From: Haliscomenobacter sp033763495
GTDB lineage: Bacteria; Bacteroidota; Bacteroidia; Chitinophagales; Saprospiraceae
Length of the DNA stretch: 64,000 bases
Assembly (NCBI RefSeq): GCF_033763495.1
Contig: NZ_JANRKL010000167.1
Location: forward strand, 5,146-69,145
Direction of reading: 5' to 3'
Part shown: positions 24,924 through 32,541 of the stretch, one piece after another
Layout of the letters: every line of letters starts with the position of its first letter
Numbering within the stretch: the first letter of the stretch is position 1
Translations under genes and position numbers: made by a program
The notes under the pieces: generated by a model
What the model was told of the DNA's origin: nothing
Seen by the model: the letters and a program-made list of their open reading frames with translations, nothing else
Databases searched by the model: none

Positions 24924-27257
24924 ATGAAAAATATCCTCCTCTACCTCTGCCTTTCTTTTTTCGCCTTCCATTCCGGCGAGGACAAAACCCGCATCTTCCT
25001 CATCGGCGATTCCACCATGGCCAATAAACTCCCCACTGATGCACCCGAAACGGGCTGGGGGATGGTGTTGCCCCAATACTTCTCAGAAGGCGTAGAAGTA
25101 CAAAACCACGCCGTAAACGGCCGAAGTACCAAGAGTTTCCGTACTGAAGGCCGTTGGGGAAAAGTACTGGAACAAATGCGCCCTGGCGACTGGGTGTTGA
25201 TCCAATTTGGGCACAACGACCAAAAAAATACCGATACCACCCGTTATGCCGCCCCCCAAACCGATTACCGCAAAAACCTGACTCGTTACGTAGAAGAAGC
25301 AAGGGCTAAGGGTGGAAATCCCATCCTGCTCACCCCTGTCATGCGTCGCAAATTTGACGAAAATGGGAAATTTGTAGACCAGCACGGAGAATATCCCCAA
25401 GTAGTCAAAGAAGTAGCCAAAGCACTACGCGTGCCACTGATCGACATGCACGCCAAAAGCCGCGAGGTGATTGGAAAAATGGGAGTCGAAGGCTCCAAAC
25501 GCTTGTTTATGCACCTACCCGGGAAAATGTATACCAAGTTTCCCGAGGGCAAAATTGACGATACTCATTTTTCGCAATATGGCGCCAGTGTAATGGCTAG
25601 CCTTGCCGCCGCAGGCATCAAGGAAATGGGTAATCCACTGTTGGGTTTGCTCAAAACCACCCGTTTTGCCGATAAATTTGAATATGAACTGCCCAAAATT
25701 GCTCCAGCTGTTTTCCGCAAGGACACCTTCAATATCCTGCGTTATGGCGCAAAATCGGATGGAATCACCCTGAATACCACCGCCATCAATCAGGCCATCA
25801 CCCTCGCCAATGAAGCTGGAGGTGGGGTAGTGCTGATCCCCAACGGATTCTGGCTCACCGGCCCCATTGTGCTCAAAAGCAATGTGAACTTGCACATCGC
25901 CAAAAGCGCTTTGTTACAATTCAGCAACAAACGGGAAGACTACCCCTTGGTAAAAACCACCTGGGAAGGGCAGGACGCCATCCGTTGTCAGGCGCCGATT
26001 TCGGCTGTGGAAGCTCAAAACATTGCCATCACTGGCCAGGGCATGGTGGATGGTGCCGGACAAGTGTGGCGACAAGTCAAAAAAGAAAAACTCACCGAGG
26101 CCCAATGGAAAAAACTCGTGGCTTCCGGTGGGGTCTTGGATGAAGAAAAACGCACCTGGTACCCTTCGCAGAATTCCCTCAACGGAGTTAAAATCCAAAA
26201 GCCGGGTATCATTTCCGCCGGATTCAACCTGAACAATTGCAATGAGTTCAAGGACTTCCTACGGCCCAACATGGTTTCCCTTTCCCGCTGTAAGCAAGTT
26301 TTACTGGAAGGCATCACTTTCCAAAACTCCCCAGCCTGGACCATTCACCCCCTGCTTTGTGAGCACATCACCCTGCGTAACGTAATCGTGCGTAACCCCT
26401 GGTATGGCCAAAACAACGACGCCCTCGACCTGGAATCTTGCCGCAATGGCCTGGTGGAAGGCTGCTCTTTCGATACTGGCGACGATGGCATCTGTATCAA
26501 ATCGGGTCGCGATGCGGAGGGCCGCAAGCGGGGAATTCCCACCGAAAACATCATCGTGCGCAACTGTACCGTTTTTCACGGGCACGGCGGATTCGTCATC
26601 GGCTCCGAAATGTCGGGCGGGGTGCGCAATCTTTTTGTGTCGGATTGTAATTTCCTGGGGACCGATGTCGGCTTGCGTTTTAAAACCGCCCGTGGTCGGG
26701 GTGGCATCGTGGAGAACATCTACGTGAGCGACATCAACATGACCAATATCCCCGGAGAGGCCATCCTCTTTGACATGTACTACATGGCCAAAGATCCGGT
26801 GGCACTGAATGGTGAAAAAAATGTATTGCCGGAAATGAAGGCAGAACCACTAGGTGAAGGCACCCCTCAATTCCGCAATTTTCACATCAAAAACATTGTT
26901 TGTCAAGGCGCTGCAACGGGTATCCTCATCCGCGGCCTACCTGAAATGCCCATCCGCAACATCAGCATTGAAAATGCCAACTTGAGTTGTACCGAGGGCC
27001 TGGTCTGTGTAGAAGCAGAAAACATTCAGCTCAAAAACATTGGTCTGTTCACGGAGGAAAAACGCTTGATGCAGGTGCAAAACAGCAAGCAAGTCACCCT
27101 GGATGGCATCCGTTATCAGGGGCCAATAGACTTGTTGCTGCACATCAGTGGGCAGCGCTCGGCGGATGTGCGTTTGTTGAACACTGATTTGAAGCAGGCG
27201 AAGAAAGAGGTGGAATTGGCTACGGAGGTGTCGGCCAAAGTGTACAACCGGAAGTAA
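24924..27257 (+). CDS. Fusion of CE12-type rhamnogalacturonan acetylesterase and GH28 polygalacturonase
   Basis: 777-residue exported bifunctional enzyme. After a short leader, residues about 20-240 are an SGNH esterase of the CE12 type (LIGDSTMA with the nucleophile serine, NGRSTKSF, QFGHNDQK, and DDTHFSQYGA with the Asp-His pair). Residues about 265-760 are a GH28 right-handed beta-helix: FNILRYGAKSDG at the start, NNDALD, TGDDGICIKSG, GHGGFVIGSEMSGG and LRFKTARGRGG, which correspond to the four classical GH28 motifs with the catalytic aspartates. It should remove acetyl groups and hydrolyse galacturonan or rhamnogalacturonan in one polypeptide. It lies between the PL10 lyase and a further esterase, consistent with a pectin locus. 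Confidence 0.92.
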   Translation: MKNILLYLCLSFFAFHSGEDKTRIFLIGDSTMANKLPTDAPETGWGMVLPQYFSEGVEVQNHAVNGRSTKSFRTEGRWGKVLEQMRPGDWVLIQFGHNDQKNTDTTRYAAPQTDYRKNLTRYVEEARAKGGNPILLTPVMRRKFDENGKFVDQHGEYPQVVKEVAKALRVPLIDMHAKSREVIGKMGVEGSKRLFMHLPGKMYTKFPEGKIDDTHFSQYGASVMASLAAAGIKEMGNPLLGLLKTTRFADKFEYELPKIAPAVFRKDTFNILRYGAKSDGITLNTTAINQAITLANEAGGGVVLIPNGFWLTGPIVLKSNVNLHIAKSALLQFSNKREDYPLVKTTWEGQDAIRCQAPISAVEAQNIAITGQGMVDGAGQVWRQVKKEKLTEAQWKKLVASGGVLDEEKRTWYPSQNSLNGVKIQKPGIISAGFNLNNCNEFKDFLRPNMVSLSRCKQVLLEGITFQNSPAWTIHPLLCEHITLRNVIVRNPWYGQNNDALDLESCRNGLVEGCSFDTGDDGICIKSGRDAEGRKRGIPTENIIVRNCTVFHGHGGFVIGSEMSGGVRNLFVSDCNFLGTDVGLRFKTARGRGGIVENIYVSDINMTNIPGEAILFDMYYMAKDPVALNGEKNVLPEMKAEPLGEGTPQFRNFHIKNIVCQGAATGILIRGLPEMPIRNISIENANLSCTEGLVCVEAENIQLKNIGLFTEEKRLMQVQNSKQVTLDGIRYQGPIDLLLHISGQRSADVRLLNTDLKQAKKEVELATEVSAKVYNRK

Positions 27258-27266
27258 AACTATTGC

Positions 27267-27390
27267 TAAGGTGATTTCTAAGGTGTCTTTGGTTTCTAAG
27301 GTGGTGAAGAAAAAATGTGCTCTTCGCGCTTGCGCGCAAGAGTTTTATTTGAACCACCCCAGAAACAAAGACACCTTAGAAATCACCTTA
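27267..27390. repeat. Long palindrome, copy 2 of the GCGC-core family
   Basis: Arms of about 39 bases at 27267-27305 and 27353-27390 are complementary with a few mismatches. The loop shares a 30-base core with 14970-15005, including TCTTCGCGC and GCGCAAGAG. The arms differ from copy 1 in sequence (for example GATTTCTAAGG versus GCCTCTAAAG) but remain self-complementary. Located between the CE12-GH28 gene and the esterase. Confidence 0.85.
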
Positions 27391-27428
27391 GGGATCATGT
27401 TGTCAAGTTAAAGAATTAACTCAGTCAT

Positions 27429-28508
27429 ATGCAAAAAATAACCTACGCCTTATTCCTAGCCTTCAGTTTTTTTTTTGTTTTTGAAAGTTTGGCACAAAGT
27501 GGCACCCAATATCAGGACGTTTCTTTCGAGTATCCCCAATTCCCCTTGCCCAGTTCCGCCAAAGCCTGGGAAAAAGGGCGCAAAGCCGTACGCCAAACCA
27601 TCCAGTCCTGTTTCGGCCCCTTACCTGCACGCCCGAGCATCCAGGCCAAAACTTTGCGTACCGAAAAACGTGCGGGTTATACCATCGAATACTTTGAATT
27701 TTTCAACGGCATTGACGCCACTGTACCGGGCATCCTGCTGATCCCTGATCAACGCGCCCCCAAAGCCCCCGGCATCCTTTACCACCACTACCACGGCGGT
27801 GACTACGCCCACGGCAAAGACGAACTCTTCAAGCTGAACTGGGTCAACGACAGCGGGCCTGGTGAAGACTTGGTGAAAAAGGGTTATGTCGTACTGGCGA
27901 TCGATTCCTATGCCTTTGGTGAACGTTCGGGCAAAGGCCCCAATGGCCCGGAAGAAAAAGGCAAAAATGAAGAACTCACCTGGGCCCGGATCAACCTACT
28001 GAAAGGCCGCAGCTTCTGGGGCAGTATGGTGCGCGATGACCAAATGGCCCTGGACTACCTCTGTGCTCGTACCGAAGTAGACCCCGCCCGTATTGGCGCA
28101 GTGGGCATGAGTATGGGCTGCTTGCGCTCATACTGGTTGGCTGCAGTGGATGACCGGGTGAAGGCAACCGTAGCAGTAGCATGTATCGTGCGCAATCAAG
28201 AACTGATCAAGTTGGGGCGAATGGGCTCACACGGCATCTATTATTACGTCCAGGATTTGCTGCGACATTTCGACAACGAGGCGGTTTTGGCTTGTATTGC
28301 ACCGCGGGCATTGCTCACCATGTCGGGCAAAGCTGACCGGATGGCACCACTGGAAGGGGTCAATTACATCAATGGCTTTTTGGAAAAAGTATATGGCATG
28401 TATGGTAAAGCTGGGCAGTTCAAACACCTCGAATACGAGGGGGTAGGGCATGAGTATACGCGGGAGATGTGGAAGGAGACGCTGGCGTTTTTTGGGGAGA
28501 AGTTGTAA
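27429..28508 (+). CDS. Alpha/beta-hydrolase, probable acetyl esterase of the pectin locus
   Basis: 359-residue exported alpha/beta-hydrolase of the dienelactone-hydrolase/acetyl-xylan-esterase type. A signal peptide (residues 1-22, ending ESLAQ) is followed by HHYHGGDYAHG (oxyanion side), KKGYVVLAIDSYAFGERSG, the nucleophile elbow GAVGMSMGC and the late GVGHEYTREMW with the catalytic histidine; the acid is likely the aspartate in SGKADRMAP. Bacteroidota place such enzymes in polysaccharide loci, where they remove acetyl or other ester groups. Here it is the last of four same-strand genes with pectin enzymes; de-acetylation of pectin is the natural inference, but the substrate is not fixed by the sequence. 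Confidence 0.82.
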   Translation: MQKITYALFLAFSFFFVFESLAQSGTQYQDVSFEYPQFPLPSSAKAWEKGRKAVRQTIQSCFGPLPARPSIQAKTLRTEKRAGYTIEYFEFFNGIDATVPGILLIPDQRAPKAPGILYHHYHGGDYAHGKDELFKLNWVNDSGPGEDLVKKGYVVLAIDSYAFGERSGKGPNGPEEKGKNEELTWARINLLKGRSFWGSMVRDDQMALDYLCARTEVDPARIGAVGMSMGCLRSYWLAAVDDRVKATVAVACIVRNQELIKLGRMGSHGIYYYVQDLLRHFDNEAVLACIAPRALLTMSGKADRMAPLEGVNYINGFLEKVYGMYGKAGQFKHLEYEGVGHEYTREMWKETLAFFGEKL

Positions 28509-28734
28509 TTCTTTGTTTGGAAAAAAGGCATGGAGGCATCTGCGCAAAATGACCTCTTTCAACTTCGTAGAGGCCGACCCATTATGGAAGGACTGTGCTA
28601 CAATACTATATTTGGTATTGAAAAATAAAAAATATGAAGCATTAATTTCAAAATTAGTTGAAATGTTGAATGTTTTTCTTAAATATTAGGAAAGGATTTA
28701 TAAATCAATTTTAGAGCATCTACATTAGATTACT

Positions 28735-29052
28735 ATGGATTTAGTAGGGTTAATCATAATATCTTGTACTGTTCTTCTAATCTTTTTGCTAACAGATAGA
28801 AAAACAAGGGAGGGCGATTATTTTGCCACAGATTATAAAAGATATCTGAAGGATTTGAATGACCCGGTTTTAGAAAAAGAATTGAAGCGAGAATATCGGC
28901 GAATGAAAAAAAGACTTCGCCATTTGCCTGAAAATCATTTTGATCACTACAATTCTGATTTAGAATTTTCTCTGAAAAACCAAAACAGGTATTTAGTTTT
29001 ATGCACAATTATTTTCAGCTTAATCCTTTTTTGGCTGATATGGGGTAAATAA
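28735..29052 (+). CDS. Hypothetical small membrane protein (two helices)
   Basis: 105-residue protein with a predicted helix at each end (residues 3-20 and 86-103) and a charged basic/acidic loop between them (KRYLKDLNDPVLEKELKREYRRMKKRL). I do not recognise a family. The gene is noticeably more AT-rich than its neighbours, which could reflect horizontal acquisition or low expression. It is isolated: a 226-base gap precedes it and the convergent methyltransferase follows. Confidence 0.55.
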   Translation: MDLVGLIIISCTVLLIFLLTDRKTREGDYFATDYKRYLKDLNDPVLEKELKREYRRMKKRLRHLPENHFDHYNSDLEFSLKNQNRYLVLCTIIFSLILFWLIWGK

Positions 29053-29092
29053 TAAACCTGAGATTTGTTTGCTATAGAAAAGAAATCACTAC

Positions 29093-30322
29093 CTACCAAT
29101 CATCATCCCCGCTCACTTTTTCATTTTTAACCTCTGCCTGATCCACTTTGATCGGCCCATTTTCATCTCTCATCTCTCCTCTTTCATCTTTCATTTTCTT
29201 ACTCCCCGCATACAAATCATACTTCAAAAACTTACACTCCAACTTTCCGTTGAACAACGGAATCCGCCGGGAAGGCCGTAAGCCTACCGTTTTTACCGCG
29301 TCCATGTTGGAGGTGATGATCCAGGCGGAGTGGCCGGCCCAGTTCTTTTTGAGGGTGTCGCCGATGCCTTTGTAAAAATCCTGGACACTATCCAGTTCCA
29401 TCCGCTCATCGTAGGGTGGGTTCATCATCAGGATGCCACTTTCGGAGCGGGGTAACACGTTTTCAAAACGTTCGCGGGTGACCTCGACCTTGCCTTCCAT
29501 GCCCGCTTTTTCGAGGTTGTAGCCTACACTGTTGACCGCTTTAAAGTCGACGTCGGATGCGTAAATTTTGTGTTGAAATACAACCTGGCCGAGGACCGCT
29601 TCCTCACGCACTTTTTCCCAGAGCTTTTTATCAAAATTCTCCCAACGCATGAAGCCAAAATTCTGGCGATTGATCTGGGGTGCAATGTTGTAAGCCAGCA
29701 TTGCCGCCTCGATGGGCAAAGTGCCCGAGCCACACATCGGGTCGGTAAAATCGCTGTCGCACTGCCAGCCGCTGAGCAGGATCATCCCGGCAGCCAGTAC
29801 TTCGTTGATGGGGGCTTCTACACTGTCAACCCGGTAGCCGCGTTTGTGCAGGGATTCACCACTGCTGTCCAGGGCTAGGGTTACGTCCTGATCACCCACG
29901 TGCAGGTTGAGGCGCAGGGTGGGGAATTCGGTGTTGACGTCTGGTCGTTTGCCGAATTTTTTGCGGAATTGATCCACAATCGCGTCCTTTACCCGCAGCG
30001 CCGCAAACTTGGAGTGTCGGATCACCTCGGAGGTGGTCACTGCATCTACCGCCAAAGTATCGTCCACACTCATGTATTCCGACCAGTCGATTTTGCCAAT
30101 TTTATGGTAGAGGTCATCCTCATTGCGCACCTTGAACTCACTGATGGGCACCAAAATGCGCAGAGCCGTACGCAGCTCCAGGTTGGCGCGGTAAAGGATT
30201 TCCATATCTCCTTCAAAAAAAACGGCGCGTTTGCCTGGGTGAGCGTTTTCAGCCCCCAGACTTTTGAGCTCTTCTACCAGCACGGGTTCGAGTCCGGCGA
30301 GTGTTTTGGCGATGAATTTCAT
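29093..30322 (-). CDS. THUMP-domain class I SAM-dependent RNA methyltransferase (RlmL-like N2-guanine methylase)
   Basis: 409 residues. The N-terminal part (about 1-160) is the THUMP/RNA-binding module of the YcbY/RlmL N-half and YpsC families (AKTLAGLEPVLVEELKSLGA). The C-terminal half is a Rossmann methyltransferase with FTDPMCGSGTLPIEAAMLA as the SAM-binding motif and MMNPPYDERM as the catalytic NPPY motif of N2-guanine methylases. It probably modifies a guanine of 23S rRNA. The extra C-terminal tail from about residue 380 (KKMKDERGEMRDENG...) is low-complexity and encoded by a repetitive CTCATCT-type stretch. Convergent with the small membrane protein gene and followed by a long palindrome upstream of its start. 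Confidence 0.88.
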   Translation of the reverse strand: MKFIAKTLAGLEPVLVEELKSLGAENAHPGKRAVFFEGDMEILYRANLELRTALRILVPISEFKVRNEDDLYHKIGKIDWSEYMSVDDTLAVDAVTTSEVIRHSKFAALRVKDAIVDQFRKKFGKRPDVNTEFPTLRLNLHVGDQDVTLALDSSGESLHKRGYRVDSVEAPINEVLAAGMILLSGWQCDSDFTDPMCGSGTLPIEAAMLAYNIAPQINRQNFGFMRWENFDKKLWEKVREEAVLGQVVFQHKIYASDVDFKAVNSVGYNLEKAGMEGKVEVTRERFENVLPRSESGILMMNPPYDERMELDSVQDFYKGIGDTLKKNWAGHSAWIITSNMDAVKTVGLRPSRRIPLFNGKLECKFLKYDLYAGSKKMKDERGEMRDENGPIKVDQAEVKNEKVSGDDDW

Positions 30323-30330
30323 TGGTATAA

Positions 30331-30461
30331 GTTGAGGAAGGTTGAGAAGGTTGAGGGAGGTTGAGAAGGTTTAGGCTGCCGCAGCGACGTTGACAATGGC
30401 TATGTCTAAGTCGCTGCGGTAGCCTAAACCTCCCTAAACCTTCTCAACCTCCCTCAACCTA
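30331..30461. repeat. Long palindrome, CCGCAG-core family
   Basis: Core 30374-30424: CTGCCGCAGCGACGTTGACA and near-complementary TGTCTAAGTCGCTGCGGTAG. The left flank is made of AGGTTGAGA/AGGTTGAGG units and the right flank of TTCTCAACCTCCCTCAACC units, giving about 40-base imperfect arms. The right arm ends in the stop codon of the carboxylase gene (30459-30461), so transcripts of that gene would end in this structure. Confidence 0.8.
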
Positions 30462-32093
30462 ACTTTGTATCACGCCCACATTAAATTTCTCCACTTGCGC
30501 ATTGTTCGCCGCCTCAATGCCCATTGAAATGACCTTGCGGGTTTCGAGTGGATTGATGATGGCGTCCACCCAAAGGCGGGCGGCTGCGTAGTAAGGCGAA
30601 GTTTGTTGGTCGTATTTATCTTTGATCTCGTTGAACAATTTTTCTTCCGTTTCTGCGTCCAGCTCTTCCCCTTTCGATTTGAGGGAAGCGACCTGGATTT
30701 GCATCAAGGTTTTGGCTGCCTGCGAACCGCCCATTACCGCAATTTTGGCCGTAGGCCAGGCTACGATAATACGGGGGTCATAAGCTTTGCCACACATGGC
30801 GTAATTGCCAGCGCCGTAGGAGTTGCCCATCACTACGCTGAACTTGGGAACGGTGGAGTTGGCCACTGCATTCACCATTTTGGCTCCATCCTTGATGATG
30901 CCGCCATGCTCCGAGCGTGAGCCTACCATAAAACCCGTCACATCGTGCAGGAAGACCAAAGGTATTTTTTTCTGGTTGCAATTGAGGATAAAGCGGGTGG
31001 CTTTGTCGGCGGAGTCGGAGTAAATCACGCCGCCGAATTGCATTTCCCCTTTGGCGTTGCGCACCACCTCTCGGTGATTGGCCACGATGCCCACCGCCCA
31101 GCCATCGATGCGCGCATAGGCACAGATGATGGTTTTGCCGTATTGCTCCTTGTACTGGGTGAGTTTGGAATCGTCGACCAGGCATTTGAGCAGTTCCACC
31201 GTAGAGTAAGGTTTGGAAGAATCATTGGGCATAATCCGCAACAATTCGGACTCTTCAACTGCGGGCAGCGCGGGTTCAACCCGATCAAAACCTGCTTTCG
31301 AAAAATGCCCCATTTTGTCCACCAAATCTTTGATCGTATCCAGACACACCTGGTCGTTGGGCACCTTATAGTCGGTCACCCCGGAAATTTCACTATGGGT
31401 ACTCGCCCCGCCGAGGGTTTCTTTGTCCACCTCTTCACCAATGGCCGCTTTGACGAGATAAGGCCCCGCCAAAAAGATGGAACCGGTGCCTTCCACAATC
31501 AGTGCCTCGTCCGACATGATGGGCAAATACGCTCCACCAGCTACACAACTGCCCATGATGGCCGCGATTTGGGGAATGCCCATACTCGACATCTTGGCGT
31601 TGTTGCGAAAGATGCGACCAAAATGTTCTTTATCGGGGAAAATTTCGTCTTGCATGGGTAGAAAAACCCCGGCGCTGTCGACCAAATAAATGATCGGTAA
31701 ACGATTTTCCATGGCGATTTCCTGGGCGCGCAGGTTCTTTTTGCCAGTTATCGGGAACCAGGCCCCCGCTTTCACCGTGGCATCATTGGCCACGATCATG
31801 CATTGGCGGCCCCGTACATAACCAATACCAACTACGACACCACCAGCCGGGCAGCCACCTTCATCGGGGTACATCTCATAACCCGCAAAAGCGCCAATTT
31901 CCAGAAAGGGGGAATCTGCGTCGATGAGGTAGTTGACCCGTTCGCGTACACTCATTTTGCCCTGGGCATGCTGCTGGGCGATGCGTTTTTCTCCGCCGCC
32001 GAGTTTGATTTTTTCCAAGCGATGCTGCAAACGGGCAATTTGCAGCTTCATGTTGTCTTCGTTCAGGTTCTGATCGATCTCTTTTTTGGTCAT
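30459..32093 (-). CDS. Acyl-CoA carboxylase, carboxyltransferase (beta) subunit
   Basis: 544 residues from the preferred start at 32093 (MTKKEIDQNLNEDNMKL); the frame opens at 32171, but the first 26 codons lie partly in an inverted repeat. A biotin-dependent carboxyltransferase of the methylcrotonyl/propionyl-CoA class: the N-terminal half has GKMSVRERVNYLIDADSPFLEIG and the acyl-CoA-binding VDSAGVFLPMQ; the C-terminal half has LVFLHDVTGFMVGSRSEHGGIIKDGAKM and GNSYGAGNYAMCGKAYDPR. The enzyme transfers carboxyl from biotin to an acyl-CoA (leucine or odd-chain metabolism are the usual options). The biotin carboxylase/BCCP subunit is not next to it and must lie elsewhere. Confidence 0.92.
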   Translation of the reverse strand: MTKKEIDQNLNEDNMKLQIARLQHRLEKIKLGGGEKRIAQQHAQGKMSVRERVNYLIDADSPFLEIGAFAGYEMYPDEGGCPAGGVVVGIGYVRGRQCMIVANDATVKAGAWFPITGKKNLRAQEIAMENRLPIIYLVDSAGVFLPMQDEIFPDKEHFGRIFRNNAKMSSMGIPQIAAIMGSCVAGGAYLPIMSDEALIVEGTGSIFLAGPYLVKAAIGEEVDKETLGGASTHSEISGVTDYKVPNDQVCLDTIKDLVDKMGHFSKAGFDRVEPALPAVEESELLRIMPNDSSKPYSTVELLKCLVDDSKLTQYKEQYGKTIICAYARIDGWAVGIVANHREVVRNAKGEMQFGGVIYSDSADKATRFILNCNQKKIPLVFLHDVTGFMVGSRSEHGGIIKDGAKMVNAVANSTVPKFSVVMGNSYGAGNYAMCGKAYDPRIIVAWPTAKIAVMGGSQAAKTLMQIQVASLKSKGEELDAETEEKLFNEIKDKYDQQTSPYYAAARLWVDAIINPLETRKVISMGIEAANNAQVEKFNVGVIQS

Positions 32094-32124
32094 ACCTAGC
32101 TGGTTGTGGCTTGCGTGGCGCAAA

Positions 32125-32242
32125 GGGGCGATAAAAAAATAAGTTTTCATTTTGCCAAAGGAATAGCGCAAGTAAACGGTTCATTTCAAGTGTCTTCGCT
32201 AATCCTTTGGCCCAGAGAAAATGAAAACTCATTTTTTGCCCC
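32125..32242. repeat. Long inverted repeat in the 5' region of the carboxylase gene
   Basis: Arms 32125-32168 and 32197-32242 pair, for example GCCAAAGGAATAGCG with CGCTAATCCTTTGGC and AAGTTTTCATTTT with AAAATGAAAACTC; a 7-base insertion lies in one arm. The left arm contains GGGGCGATAAAAAAATAAG, a 19-base sequence that recurs exactly at 61323-61341. Confidence 0.7.
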
Positions 32243-32385
32243 ACTACAAAGGTAATTTTTATTCATTAAATCCAGGAACGGGTAGATTGTTCATCGTGCA
32301 AGGGTATTCATGGATAATTGGGTTGAAAATTCAATTTTGTGTATATTAGAGGCAATAAGGAAGCCATTCTGCTTGATATTTTTAT

Positions 32386-32467
32386 TTTTTTGCCTCAAAG
32401 GCACTAAGTAAAAACTTGCTGATTAATCGTGCTTTGTGTCTTCTTGTCTTTGTGGCGCAAAAAAATG
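32386..32467. repeat. Degenerate inverted repeat in a 300-base gene-free gap
   Basis: TTTTTTGCCTCAAAGGCAC on the left and a TTTGTGTCTTCTTGTCTTTG-TGGCGCAAAAA segment on the right form an imperfect stem. It lies in the 32243-32541 gap upstream of the histidine kinase, where I see no coding or clear promoter signal apart from it. Confidence 0.45.
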
Positions 32468-32541
32468 TCCAGTAGTGTGTAAAGAAAAACACCGCAAGAA
32501 TTTACTATTCCCATCTTCCCTCACCTTAAAAACGGGATAGG

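Noticed and set aside
28450..28689. A 79-codon frame after the esterase gene
   Set aside because: The first part overlaps the esterase end out of frame and the rest is AT-rich with no recognisable protein; not supported as a gene.
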